DNA of 32,379 nucleotides from Acidimicrobiaceae bacterium (GCA_947467375.1 CANIHL010000013.1:1-32379); one strand, 5' to 3'. Positions 1-7,197 are shown, counted from the stretch's first letter. The notes: generated from the sequence alone by a model not told the origin. A program made the numbers and translations.

Positions 1-64
1 ATTGGCGAGCCACCACAGCACCTGAAAAGCCGGCGCCAACGATGGCAAAGGACCGTGACACCAC
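1..64 (-). CDS. glf: Start of an FAD-binding protein, probably UDP-galactopyranose mutase (cut by the left edge)
   Basis: Only about 21 codons are inside the window. From a GTG at 64 the frame reads VVSRSFAIVGAGFSGAVVARQ. This is a GxGxxG dinucleotide-binding loop directly at the N-terminus. The IVGAGFSGAVVAR form is characteristic of UDP-galactopyranose mutase, the flavoenzyme that makes UDP-galactofuranose for cell-surface glycans. A -10 hexamer TAGTAT (71-76, reverse strand) sits six bases before this GTG, which supports the start and suggests a leaderless mRNA. The stop of the moeZ-like gene lies 17 bases upstream on the same strand. Another FAD/NAD oxidoreductase with the same loop cannot be excluded because the rest of the protein is outside the window. 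Confidence 0.6.
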   Translation of the reverse strand, partial: MVSRSFAIVGAGFSGAVVARQ

Positions 65-81
65 GGCTAAATACTAGTTAA

Positions 82-1248
82 TTAGTGGGAAAGCCAAGGG
101 GCGCATGCGCCTTCCAAGTCGCGAACTTCAATGCGATCGCGATTGGCATATGTCACCTGATTGTTTGGGTCTGGGCGCAAACGGAAGGTGCGGAACGACA
201 TCTCGGTGGTGTCGATGGCAAGAATTCTGCCCGACAATGATTCGCCAAGACCAAGCAGCACCTTGATGGTTTCTAGTGCCTGAATTGAGCCAACAATTCC
301 TGGCAACACGCCAAGTACGCCTGCTTCTGCACAACTTGGTGCAAGTTCTGCTGGCGGTGGCTCTGGAACCATGTCGCGATAGGTAGGACCATTCTTTGGG
401 TCGAACACGGTGACCATTCCTTCAAAGCGGAAGATGGAACCGTGCACCACGGGAATGCCGAGCTTGATGCTTGCATCGTTCAACAAGTATCGACTTGGGA
501 AGTTGTCTGCGCCATCCACAATGACGTCGTAGCCAGCAATGATATCCATGATGTTGCTTGCTTCTAAGCGAGTGTCGTACGCAATCACTTTCACGTCTGG
601 GTTTAGCAATTGCAAAGTCTTCTTTGCTGATTCAACTTTGCGATCACCAATGCGATCGATGTTGTGCAAAATTTGGCGCTGTAAGTTTGATGCATCTACT
701 TCGTCCATGTCGACGATACCGATGGTGCCAACTCCGGCTGCTGCCAAGTACAACGCTGCTGGCGAACCAAGTCCACCTGCTCCAAGCAACAACACTTTGC
801 TCGACAACAGTTTCGACTGACCCTCTACCCCAACTTCGGGCAACAAAATATGGCGTTGGTAACGATTGCGCTGCTCTGCAGTAAGCACAGCAGGCGTGCG
901 CCATGGGCGACCTTCGTCTTTCCACTTACCAAAACCGCCGGCAACAGAAACCACATTGGTGTATCCAAGTTCGCTCAGCGTTTTTGCGGCGAATGCGCTG
1001 CGTACTCCACCTGCGCAATACACGAGAACCGGTGCAGTCTTTTCTACGATGCGACCTTCAATTTGTGCTTCAAGATGTCCGCGCGGAATATGCAACGCGT
1101 CTGGCAATGCACCTTGTTCGTATTCGTCTGGTTCGCGAACGTCGAGAACGATCACTCCACCTGCGGCAATGCGCGATGCTGCCTCGTTCGTATCAATTTC
1201 GGTGATTTGTGATTTTGCTTGCGCAAGTAGGTCGCGGAAACCGGCCAT
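82..1248 (-). CDS. moeZ: Rhodanese-ThiF fusion, MoeZ/MoeB-like sulfur-carrier adenylyltransferase
   Basis: 388 residues. An N-terminal rhodanese domain (about 15-115, with Cys78 in the CAGGVRS loop) is followed by a ThiF/MoeB E1-like domain (about 125-350) that carries the nucleotide loop GAGGLGSP (156-163) and a conserved Cys306 in SCAEAGVLG. Such proteins adenylate the C-terminal glycine of MoaD/ThiS/CysO-type sulfur carriers and pass sulfur to them, for molybdopterin, thiamine or cysteine synthesis. The domain order is reversed relative to the common MoeZ layout (ThiF first). The two zinc-binding CxxC pairs of classic MoeB are missing: the first site reads TYRDM. A GGAGG ribosome-binding site lies 7 bases before the ATG, so this is one of the few genes here with a normal leader. 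The physiological carrier cannot be told from the sequence. Confidence 0.87.
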   Translation of the reverse strand: MAGFRDLLAQAKSQITEIDTNEAASRIAAGGVIVLDVREPDEYEQGALPDALHIPRGHLEAQIEGRIVEKTAPVLVYCAGGVRSAFAAKTLSELGYTNVVSVAGGFGKWKDEGRPWRTPAVLTAEQRNRYQRHILLPEVGVEGQSKLLSSKVLLLGAGGLGSPAALYLAAAGVGTIGIVDMDEVDASNLQRQILHNIDRIGDRKVESAKKTLQLLNPDVKVIAYDTRLEASNIMDIIAGYDVIVDGADNFPSRYLLNDASIKLGIPVVHGSIFRFEGMVTVFDPKNGPTYRDMVPEPPPAELAPSCAEAGVLGVLPGIVGSIQALETIKVLLGLGESLSGRILAIDTTEMSFRTFRLRPDPNNQVTYANRDRIEVRDLEGACAPWLSH

Positions 1249-1255
1249 GGGGGAA

Positions 1256-1273
1256 CCTCCGCCTAATACCCTA
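1256..1273 (-). promoter_or_regulatory. -10 box and Shine-Dalgarno of the moeZ-like gene
   Basis: On the reverse strand TAGGGT (1268-1273) looks like a -10 hexamer and GGAGG (1256-1260) is a strong ribosome-binding site 7 bases before the ATG at 1248. The inferred leader of roughly a dozen or more bases contrasts with the leaderless pattern of most other genes here. No clear -35 was recognised. Confidence 0.5.
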
Positions 1274-1304
1274 CCAATTCAGTCAGGAATTCACGCGGCC
1301 CTGA

Positions 1305-2063
1305 TTACTCAACGATTTGCGGAAGCACCGTGCCGATGTCGCCATTAATCACGATGTCGGCATAGCGGTCCATGTCAGTCGGCTGACCATTGACGATGAT
1401 GACGTGAGCGCCATTGGCTTTTGCACGCGGAACAATGTTTGCCGCCGGATACACACGCAACGACGACCCCACTACTAAGAGCACATCGCATTCGTCTGCT
1501 GCAAGTAGTGCAGCTTCGATGACATGTTGCTTCAACGACTCCTCAAACAAAATGGTGTCACTTTTCAAAATGCCACCGCACAGCAAACACTTCGGGTCGG
1601 CGTCGCCAGCGAGCACTCGCTCTACTGCCGCGCGCATGGGGTGCGTGTCTTTGCACTCCCAACACACCGCAACATGCATCGTGCCATGCAGTTCGTGCAC
1701 GATTTCCGAATGATTACCAGCTTTTTGATGTAGGCCGTCAACATTTTGTGTGGCCACTGCGCACAACACTCCACGCTGTTGCAGCTGCACTAACGCTTTG
1801 TGTCCGACGTTTGGTTCAGCAGTCCATGCCAAGTTACGTGCGCGGTTTTGCCAAGCAATCTTTCGCACTTCAGGATCGTTTAAGTAGTAACTGAGTGTTG
1901 AGGTTTTTTCGGCGAGCGGGTTTTTTGTCCACAAACCATTCGGCCCGCGAAAATCGGGAATTCCCGAGTCGGTGGAAATACCCGCGCCAGTAAATGCGGT
2001 GACTCGTTGTGCTGCGCGCAACAATTCGCGAGCGCGCTCGATAAGTGGTGTGTAGTCGTTCAT
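1305..2063 (-). CDS. cobB: NAD-dependent protein deacylase, sirtuin (Sir2/CobB family)
   Basis: 252 residues from the ATG at 2063. The longer frame to 2141 adds 26 residues without family similarity. Sirtuins remove acyl groups from lysines using NAD+, giving nicotinamide and O-acyl-ADP-ribose. Visible motifs in order are GAGIS (26-30) and DFRG for NAD binding, TQNVDGLHQKAG (105-116) with Gln106, Asn107 and Asp109, catalytic His126 in ELHGT, a Cys4 zinc site (Cys134, 137, 159, 162), GSSLRVYPAANIV (199-211) and a C-terminal VIIVNGQPT. Length is normal for a bacterial sirtuin. The gene is divergent from the unknown gene at 2129. No -10 at the leaderless distance and no good Shine-Dalgarno was found, so the start is less certain than the function. 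Confidence 0.9.
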   Translation of the reverse strand: MNDYTPLIERARELLRAAQRVTAFTGAGISTDSGIPDFRGPNGLWTKNPLAEKTSTLSYYLNDPEVRKIAWQNRARNLAWTAEPNVGHKALVQLQQRGVLCAVATQNVDGLHQKAGNHSEIVHELHGTMHVAVCWECKDTHPMRAAVERVLAGDADPKCLLCGGILKSDTILFEESLKQHVIEAALLAADECDVLLVVGSSLRVYPAANIVPRAKANGAHVIIVNGQPTDMDRYADIVINGDIGTVLPQIVE

Positions 2064-2128
2064 AAAAAGCGCAACTGGGTTACGCACAAATGGTGCCACG
2101 GCGTGGTGGCTGCGCACACATCGTGCCA

Positions 2129-2587
2129 ATGAACAAATCACCCGAACTACTCACCCAGCCCACCATCGTGGTGGTGCCTTGGGTTGACCCTGTGGTCGAT
2201 GCTGCTGGAGCATCGCTCTTTTCTCGTTACGTCGAGCTGTATTGGTTACCCGTGCTTGGGCCAAGCGCGCTGTGGATCTTGCGTCGCATCGTCATGGGCT
2301 TCGAAACGTTTCCCGAGGGGTACGAACTGGATTGCGCCGCCACCGCAAATGACATTGGCCTGAGCTTCTCGCAAAGCCCCAATAATTCGTTCACACGCTC
2401 GTTGCAACGATGCCTGTATTTCGGAGCGTTACAGCCCCACCAGGGCGGTCTGGCGGTGCGTTGTTACTTGCCAGCAGTAAGCAAGCGGCACTTACAGCGA
2501 CTGTCGCCCGCATTGCGCGAAGTTCACGAAGCCTGGAACCCCGGCAACATGTCGGGCGAAGACACCGCTTCAAGCCACGGCACATAG
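2129..2587 (+). CDS. Conserved actinobacterial protein of unknown function
   Basis: 152 residues from the ATG at 2129. An in-frame ATG at 2090 would add 13 arginine-rich residues. I recall similar proteins in Acidimicrobiia and related actinobacteria but no assigned function. The N-terminal half carries VELYWLPVLGPSALWILRR, a pattern that looks like a winged-helix-type DNA-binding or regulatory fold, followed by SPNNSFTRSLQRCLYFG and a basic segment LPAVSKRHLQRL. No signal peptide or membrane segment is visible. The last 64 bases overlap the 3' end of rnhB on the opposite strand, so the two transcripts would be complementary there. It starts 65 bases from the divergent sirtuin. Confidence 0.7.
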   Translation: MNKSPELLTQPTIVVVPWVDPVVDAAGASLFSRYVELYWLPVLGPSALWILRRIVMGFETFPEGYELDCAATANDIGLSFSQSPNNSFTRSLQRCLYFGALQPHQGGLAVRCYLPAVSKRHLQRLSPALREVHEAWNPGNMSGEDTASSHGT

Positions 2588-3231
2588 TTCTCCATAAACG
2601 CCCAAGACACGCGGTGTATTGCGCTTGGACCATAACCCTGCAACGCCACTCGATGCTTTGGGCACGGATAACCCTTGTTGGTGTCGAAACTCCACATTGG
2701 ATAATCCAACGAATATTCGCGCATCAATCGGTCTCGCGAAACTTTTGCCAGCACCGAAGCCGCAGACACCGACAAACACGATGCATCAGCTTTCACGTAC
2801 GCAACAACATGACCAACTAACGGCGAAACGAAGTCCCACTTACCGTCAATAACCGCTGCTGCAGTGTTGAGGTTGACAACATGTCCCAATTGTTCAAGCG
2901 CACGTTTTGTTGCCAGTTTTTGCGCCTTGTTCATGCCCAAACGATCGCACTCTTCGTGCGTAGCCGCCCCAATTGCCCACGCTTTGCACGTTGCCGCTAC
3001 GTGATCGAACATTGCTTCGCGCTTTATTTCCGACAACTGTTTCGAGTCGCGAGCACCACCCATTAATTCCTGAGCACGTGAGGATTCGATGACGTCGTTG
3101 GTTAACACCGCAGCGCCAATGACGAGTGGTCCAGCCCATGCGCCTTTGCCAACTTCATCTACACCAATAACACACGATTTACCCGAGAGCAGTAGTTCGC
3201 GCTCTAGGTCAACCGTTGGCAGCGTGGTCAC
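2524..3231 (-). CDS. rnhB: Ribonuclease HII
   Basis: 235 residues with a GTG start. RNase HII cuts the RNA strand of RNA-DNA hybrids and removes single ribonucleotides misincorporated in DNA. The family's acidic active site is visible: Asp25-Glu26 in GVDEVGKGAWAGP, Asp129 in VIDGK and Asp149 in VKADAS, followed by the conserved SAASVLAKVSRDRLM helix (155-170). Near the C-terminus GYPCPKHRVALQGYGPSAIHR is the typical substrate-loop region. The start codon overlaps the stop of the upstream 425-residue gene by four bases (GTGA), so translation is probably coupled. The 3' end overlaps the convergent gene at 2129-2587 by 64 bases. Confidence 0.95.
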   Translation of the reverse strand: MTTLPTVDLERELLLSGKSCVIGVDEVGKGAWAGPLVIGAAVLTNDVIESSRAQELMGGARDSKQLSEIKREAMFDHVAATCKAWAIGAATHEECDRLGMNKAQKLATKRALEQLGHVVNLNTAAAVIDGKWDFVSPLVGHVVAYVKADASCLSVSAASVLAKVSRDRLMREYSLDYPMWSFDTNKGYPCPKHRVALQGYGPSAIHRVSWAFMENYVPWLEAVSSPDMLPGFQAS

Positions 3232-4505
3232 TGTGCAACGAACCCGGCCATCAATGCATCGCCACTGGCTTCAACCGAATGCCACGCGCTATCGGTTGCT
3301 CCTGCATCGAGACGCAATCCAAATGGGCCGCTTGTTTCCCACAACACCGCAGGCTTTTCGCCATGCCAACGCATGCCGTACGAAACGGTGTGCTCAGGCG
3401 AGGCAGCCACGCGGTGGCATTCCATATTCACGCCTAACCACATGCGCGGCACACCAAAACGCAACACTGCTGCGCCACCTTCGCGACGCGGACTGACCAA
3501 CTGTTCATCGAGCCAGGCGATGACACGAATATCTTTTGGTGCCGCATTTGGCAGCGCAGATACAGGAGCCAAGCGTTGTTGAGATGCAAGCACATCGCCA
3601 GCTGCACGATGCTCGCCTATCGCCCACAGAATGCAGCGCGCTGCGAATAATGCACGTTCAACATCCCACTCAATTGATGCTGATTTTTTGTTCTTCTTTA
3701 ACAAAGCTTCAACGATTTCAGCTACTCGCTCAACGTGATGATTGACTTTTTCGCCCATGCGCACCAATTCATGCAGCGTGAGCAAAAACGAAACGTCATC
3801 AGTTGCATCTGCGCCAACCAATTCGCTTCCCCACTCACTTTCGTGGTTACCGCTCAACACCAGTGCATCACTTCGCAAGCGATTGATCAACGGCGACAGC
3901 GACTTGTCGGCAACGATTGCGTACCCAGCTCGCTCAACACTGTTCAACCAGCCGCGCTGCAATTGCTCGGAAGATGGCAATTGCTCAAGGTTTACCGTGC
4001 CGCCAGTTGCGCGTGGCGATGCAAGAGCAACGCGCAGAGTTGAACCGTGCGCAACTGGAAACACGACGCTGCCCTTTGGAAGTTCGATGCCTTGTGGGCC
4101 AAGCGGGCTTGGCTGGCGTGACGACAAGATGTCGCTGCGGGTGAACGCAACCGCAATGGGAAGCGTGGATTCGTTGCTGATTTCAATGACGAGCAGACCG
4201 CCGTGGTCGGCCACTGCATACACACGCTGAACAGCATCGCCACTCGGAATGCGCAATCGCGTTTCAACAACCGGAACACCTGCGCGACGATTTTGGCGAA
4301 CACTTGGCTCTTTAGCTGGGTTATGCCAGCGATCATCTGCCGCCACATACCAATCGAGTGCTTCGTCTTGTTCGTCCATGCGGATTGCTCCGCGCTCATT
4401 CACCATTGCGTGCCAGCCACCTGCGCGAATTCCCATGACATGTGCAGCAGGGCGAACTGTGGCGCTCAGCGAAATGGAAGAAATCAGGCCAGGGGTGTTA
4501 CTCAC
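3228..4505 (-). CDS. Unknown 425-residue protein translationally coupled to rnhB
   Basis: 425 residues with a GTG start. I do not recognise the family. The N-terminal two hundred residues alternate short hydrophobic stretches with polar turns (GGWHAMVNERGAIRMD, VPVVETRLRIPSGDAVQRVYAVADHGGLLVIEISNES), which suggests a beta-sandwich such as those in carbohydrate-active proteins. The middle is helical (DVSFLLTLHELVRMGEKVNHHVERVAEIVEALLKKNKK), and the C-terminal part is beta-rich again. No signal peptide, transmembrane segment or clear catalytic motif is visible, so it is probably cytoplasmic. Its stop overlaps the rnhB start by four bases, and gpsA ends 34 bases upstream on the same strand. An AATACT hexamer lies six bases before the GTG, a weak version of the local leaderless -10. 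Confidence 0.75.
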   Translation of the reverse strand: MSNTPGLISSISLSATVRPAAHVMGIRAGGWHAMVNERGAIRMDEQDEALDWYVAADDRWHNPAKEPSVRQNRRAGVPVVETRLRIPSGDAVQRVYAVADHGGLLVIEISNESTLPIAVAFTRSDILSSRQPSPLGPQGIELPKGSVVFPVAHGSTLRVALASPRATGGTVNLEQLPSSEQLQRGWLNSVERAGYAIVADKSLSPLINRLRSDALVLSGNHESEWGSELVGADATDDVSFLLTLHELVRMGEKVNHHVERVAEIVEALLKKNKKSASIEWDVERALFAARCILWAIGEHRAAGDVLASQQRLAPVSALPNAAPKDIRVIAWLDEQLVSPRREGGAAVLRFGVPRMWLGVNMECHRVAASPEHTVSYGMRWHGEKPAVLWETSGPFGLRLDAGATDSAWHSVEASGDALMAGFVAQ

Positions 4506-4539
4506 GCTTCAAGTATTGCCGAAACGGCAGCACTACGAA

Positions 4540-5535
4540 CTAGTCGAATTCGCTTTTGCTTTGCCTACTCATCAGCGCGCGAAGCGCATCGGCTGCGCTG
4601 ACTTTTCCTGCACACACCGCAGCAACCTGTTCACAAATTGGCATTTCGATGGACAATCGATGAGCAAGCTCCACCACCGAGGACGAGCTTTTCACGCCTT
4701 CAGCAACCATGTTCATTGATGCAACGATATTGTCGATCTTTTCGCCTTTACCCAAGCGAACACCAACTTGGGTATTGCGACTCTGCATAGAGGCACACGT
4801 GGCCATCACGTCGCCCATGCCAGCAAGGCCTGAAAACGTTGCCGATTGTGCACCGAGTGCAACTCCAAGGCGCGACATTTCGGCAAGACCACGTGTCACC
4901 AACGTTGCTTTGGAGTTTTCACCAAACCCGAAGCCCTGCGAAATTCCCGATGCAATTGCCACGACGTTTTTCACCACTCCACCAATTTCGCAGCCCACAA
5001 CATCTGGGTTTGTGTACAGGCGAAATGTTGGCCTCCCAAAAATTTCGACTAATTCGCGTGCCACCGATTCGTCAGTGCACGCAATCACGCTGGCTGCCGG
5101 TTGTCCAGCAAGAATTTCTTTTGCCAAGTTCGGACCACTTAACACCACAACTGGATTATTCGGCATGATCTGTTCAATGACTTCGCTCATTCGTAAAAAC
5201 GTGCCCTGCTCAAGCCCTTTTGACAAGCTGACAACAGGAACGCCGGCGCGAACGTATTTGCTTACTTCAATTGCCACATCGCGAAAACCCTGCGACGGCA
5301 CTGCCATTGCCACAACATCGGCTTGCGCAAGTGCTGTTTGCAAATCACTGCTCGCCTGCAATGCATCGGGCAGAACTGTCGCTCCCAAATACGCCGAGTT
5401 GGTATGCAGCGAATTAATTTCGTCGGCAAGTTCACCACGGCGCGACCACAACATGGTGTGTGCATTGTGCGAAGCAAGCGCCGCAATCGTGGTTCCCCAC
5501 GAACCAGCACCCACCACACACACTCGTTGCGTCAC
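4540..5535 (-). CDS. gpsA: Glycerol-3-phosphate dehydrogenase [NAD(P)+]
   Basis: 331 residues with a GTG start. The enzyme reduces dihydroxyacetone phosphate to sn-glycerol 3-phosphate, the backbone for membrane phospholipids. The Rossmann loop GAGSWGTT lies at 9-16, SLSKGLE at 103-109, SGPNLAKE at 133-140, and catalytic Lys189 is in GGVVKNVVAIASG. The C-terminal helical domain includes GLAGMGDVMATC (237-247) and SRNTQVG. Length matches the family. It is divergent from cofC with 44 bases between the start codons. TAATGT (5543-5548, reverse strand) sits exactly 7 bases before the GTG, which fixes the start and implies a leaderless transcript. Confidence 0.96.
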   Translation of the reverse strand: MTQRVCVVGAGSWGTTIAALASHNAHTMLWSRRGELADEINSLHTNSAYLGATVLPDALQASSDLQTALAQADVVAMAVPSQGFRDVAIEVSKYVRAGVPVVSLSKGLEQGTFLRMSEVIEQIMPNNPVVVLSGPNLAKEILAGQPAASVIACTDESVARELVEIFGRPTFRLYTNPDVVGCEIGGVVKNVVAIASGISQGFGFGENSKATLVTRGLAEMSRLGVALGAQSATFSGLAGMGDVMATCASMQSRNTQVGVRLGKGEKIDNIVASMNMVAEGVKSSSSVVELAHRLSIEMPICEQVAAVCAGKVSAADALRALMSRQSKSEFD

Positions 5536-5579
5536 GTCGTAAACATTACGGCAGTCCGTTACGGCCGTAGGCTACGCCC
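5536..5579. promoter_or_regulatory. Back-to-back leaderless promoters of gpsA and cofC
   Basis: The 44-base gap holds TAATGT (5543-5548, reverse) 7 bases before the gpsA GTG and TAGGCT (5568-5573, forward) 6 bases before the cofC GTG. The two -10 boxes are 19 bases apart, so each promoter's -35 region overlaps the other promoter and the two probably compete for RNA polymerase. No -35 consensus stands out. Confidence 0.6.
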
Positions 5580-6194
5580 GTGGCAACAAACCCTTCTTCA
5601 CTGCAACGCGGCGCTGTGGTGTTGCCGATTAAGGGGTTCAGCGATGCAAAAGGACGCCTAGAACCCGTACTTTCTGCCGAGAATCGCGCATCACTTGCGG
5701 CCTTCACAGCAGGTGGAGTGCTTGAAGCAGCAGAAGGCGTAGAAACCTTTGTCGTGTGCGATAACGACGAAGTTGCACAGTGGGCGCGAGAGCGCGGCGC
5801 GATGGTGGTGCGTCAACACAAGGCAGGACTGAACGGTGCTGTTGCCAATGGAGTAGATACCGCGCAGTACAAGCGCGATTGGGTGCTTATTGCTCACAGC
5901 GATTTGCCGTTTCCCGAAGCATTGCTAACAGTTATTGATCGCGAACTTGTGACCACAACCGTGACGATTGTTCCCGACAGGCACTCTGATGGAACCAACG
6001 TGTTGGTCATTCCCGCAGGATGTGGATTTACATTTCATTACGGACCAGGAAGCTTTGCTGCACACCAAGAGGAAGCGGCACGCATTGGCTTGCCAGTGCG
6101 CGTTGTGCGCCACGAGCAACTAGGCCTCGACATCGACACACCTGAAGACCTCGCCCAACTTCCAGCAAGTTGGCTAGAGGGAGACTTTTCTTAA
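5580..6194 (+). CDS. cofC: Phosphoenolpyruvate / 2-phospho-L-lactate guanylyltransferase of F420 synthesis
   Basis: 204 residues with a GTG start. CofC/FbiD proteins activate phosphoenolpyruvate (in most actinobacteria) or 2-phospho-L-lactate with GTP, giving the intermediate that FbiA joins to the deazaflavin in coenzyme F420 synthesis. The nucleotidyltransferase fold is evident: VLPIKGFSDAKGRL (14-27) with the substrate lysine and arginine, AHSDLPFPE (105-113) as the metal-binding turn, PDRHSDGTNVLVIP (132-145), HYGPGSFAAHQEEA and the closing LDIDTPEDL (183-191). The gene stands alone here. No other F420 gene is in the window, although flavin/F420-type enzymes occur elsewhere. A strong hairpin terminator follows within about 15 bases of the stop. 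Confidence 0.9.
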   Translation: MATNPSSLQRGAVVLPIKGFSDAKGRLEPVLSAENRASLAAFTAGGVLEAAEGVETFVVCDNDEVAQWARERGAMVVRQHKAGLNGAVANGVDTAQYKRDWVLIAHSDLPFPEALLTVIDRELVTTTVTIVPDRHSDGTNVLVIPAGCGFTFHYGPGSFAAHQEEAARIGLPVRVVRHEQLGLDIDTPEDLAQLPASWLEGDFS

Positions 6195-6207
6195 TCGGGT
6201 ACAAAAA

Positions 6208-6235
6208 AAATCGAGGGGCCGAAGCCCCTCGATTT
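6208..6235. terminator. Bidirectional hairpin terminator between cofC and the hup operon
   Basis: A perfect 12-bp stem (6208-6219 with 6224-6235) closes a CGAA tetraloop. The stem is GC-rich at the loop end and AAA/TTT at the base, with an A-run before it and a short T-run after it. It can stop cofC from the left and the convergent tail gene/hup transcript from the right. It is the only clear intrinsic terminator seen in the window. Confidence 0.9.
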
Positions 6236-6275
6236 CCAGTTTTCCGAACCGATTACGTATCGGCTAAGGGCTAAA

Positions 6276-6455
6276 TTATTTAGCAGCCTTCTTTGCAGCC
6301 TTCTTGCGACGCTTCTTAGCAGGAGCCTTCTTAGCTGCCTTCTTCGTAGCCTTCTTCGCAGTCTTCTTTGCTGCCTTCTTGGTTGCCTTCTTAGCTGTCT
6401 TACGCTTCTTTGCTGGGGCCTTCTTAGCGGCCTTCTTGCGCTTTTTTGCTGCCAT
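6276..6455 (-). CDS. Lysine/alanine-rich basic peptide, separate HupB-type tail (59 aa)
   Basis: 59 residues made almost only of lysine, alanine, arginine, threonine and proline, as repeats of the type KKAAKK, KKATKK and KKAPAKKR. Such sequences bind DNA non-specifically and resemble the C-terminal tail that actinobacterial HupB carries fused to HU, and also histone-H1-like bacterial proteins. Here the tail is a gene of its own, 24 bases after the HU stop, with a good AAGGAG ribosome-binding site (6462-6467) before its ATG. The tail lies in the same reading frame as HU and the intervening codons are open apart from the single TAG. It may act with HU in nucleoid compaction. The opposite-strand frame across it is an antisense shadow. 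Confidence 0.88.
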   Translation of the reverse strand: MAAKKRKKAAKKAPAKKRKTAKKATKKAAKKTAKKATKKAAKKAPAKKRRKKAAKKAAK

Positions 6456-6461
6456 GATTTT

Positions 6462-6467
6462 CTCCTT
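6462..6467 (-). promoter_or_regulatory. Ribosome-binding site of the basic tail gene
   Basis: AAGGAG on the reverse strand, 6 bases before the ATG at 6455. It is strong by local standards and shows that the tail can be translated independently of HU. Confidence 0.75.
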
Positions 6468-6479
6468 GTTTAGGTATTG

Positions 6480-6764
6480 CTATTTACGGTTTGGATTCAA
6501 TTCACTCTTCAGCGTTGAGCTTGAAGTGAACTTCATTGCTATTGAAGCTGGTACCTGGACTGGTGCTCCCGTTTGTGGGTTGCGTCCTGTACGAGCTTTA
6601 CGGCTTGATGTGCTGAACGAACCGAAGCCCGGCCATGCAACCTTCTCACCATTTTTAGCCGAGGCTACGACCAGTTCAAAAAAAGATCCGATAGTGCGTT
6701 CGGCATCTGCCTTAGACACTCCGGCTTTTTGAGCAACTGCATCAATGAGCTCTGCTTTTGTCAT
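6480..6764 (-). CDS. hup: DNA-binding protein HU (core domain only)
   Basis: 94 residues, the normal length of a bare HU. The family features are all present: MTKAELIDAVAQKAG helix at the start, AERTIGSFFELVVASAKNGEKV, WPGFGSFSTSSRKARTGRNPQTG with the RNPQTG arm (about 61-66), and a beta-arm ending at MKF. HU is a dimeric nucleoid protein that bends DNA. Unlike mycobacterial or streptomycete HupB/HupS there is no fused lysine-rich extension. The matching tail is encoded just downstream in the same frame after a TAG stop. The upstream region has a GATAAC/GTTATC inverted repeat and only a weak ribosome-binding site (GGTAAG). Confidence 0.95.
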   Translation of the reverse strand: MTKAELIDAVAQKAGVSKADAERTIGSFFELVVASAKNGEKVAWPGFGSFSTSSRKARTGRNPQTGAPVQVPASIAMKFTSSSTLKSELNPNRK

Positions 6765-6790
6765 TTTCTTACCTAGCTTTCTCGGAATCG

Positions 6791-6808
6791 GATAACTGAT
6801 TCGTTATC
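6791..6808. promoter_or_regulatory. Inverted repeat upstream of hup
   Basis: GATAAC (6791-6796) and GTTATC (6803-6808) are perfect arms around a 6-base spacer, 27 bases before the hup ATG. The symmetry and position suit an operator, or a site where HU binds its own promoter. On the reverse strand the adjacent TAGATA could be part of the -10. Confidence 0.35.
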
Positions 6809-6921
6809 TAGTTGAGTAGGTCTGTGCGCAAATTGCAAGTACTGAATTCGTTGTCAAGCATTTCTGAACAGTTTTTGCACACGTTGCAACTCATCGATGC
6901 ATCGAAAATTTTTTGTGATAT

Positions 6922-6964
6922 CGATGAAAAAAACATGCGCAACGCGATGAAAAACGTGCGCAAC
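6922..6964 (+). repeat. Two imperfect tandem repeats of a 20-22-base unit
   Basis: Copy one (6922-6943) and copy two (6945-6964) both run CGATGAAAAA, then C, then TGCGCAAC. They differ by two extra A residues and one A/G change and are followed by a T-run. The shared TGCGCAA core also occurs at 6825-6831. It may be a protein-binding array in the hup upstream region. Confidence 0.55.
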
Positions 6965-7197
6965 TTTTTTGCTCATTACACCGAATGCCGTACCTCTGTC
7001 ACGGACCTTCATTTTTCATCAAACCCAATAAACATAAGGGTTTGCTAAAGCCCGTAAATACGCGGAAATGGAAATTCGCTAGCCCCAGTAAGGGTTTCCC
7101 GAGGTCAAAAAGGATCATTTTTGGTCTGTATTCCTGAACCCCTTACGGGTGTTGGACGGCCCATTTTTGACGTCTGAAAAGCCCGAAAAATAGCCAA

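Noticed and set aside
1-64. Truncated or decayed flavoprotein gene
   Set aside because: It is simply cut by the window edge. The start, motif and -10 box look intact.
4709-5542. 277-residue forward frame opposite gpsA
   Set aside because: It is antisense to a complete gpsA. Its composition (Ser, Thr and Pro rich) is typical of shadow frames.
6480-6488. The hup stop context TAG CAA resembles the plant-virus readthrough signal
   Set aside because: Only the first codon after the stop matches, and that signal is known from eukaryotic ribosomes. It is not evidence for readthrough in bacteria.
6304-6732. 142-residue forward frame rich in Phe, Ala and Leu
   Set aside because: It is the antisense of the lysine-rich tail gene and of hup. 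Its Phe/Ala repeats simply mirror AAG/GCC codons.
6812-7048. 78-residue forward frame in the hup-phoH gap
   Set aside because: No family features, no ribosome-binding site, AT-rich low-complexity codons and no homology that I recognise.
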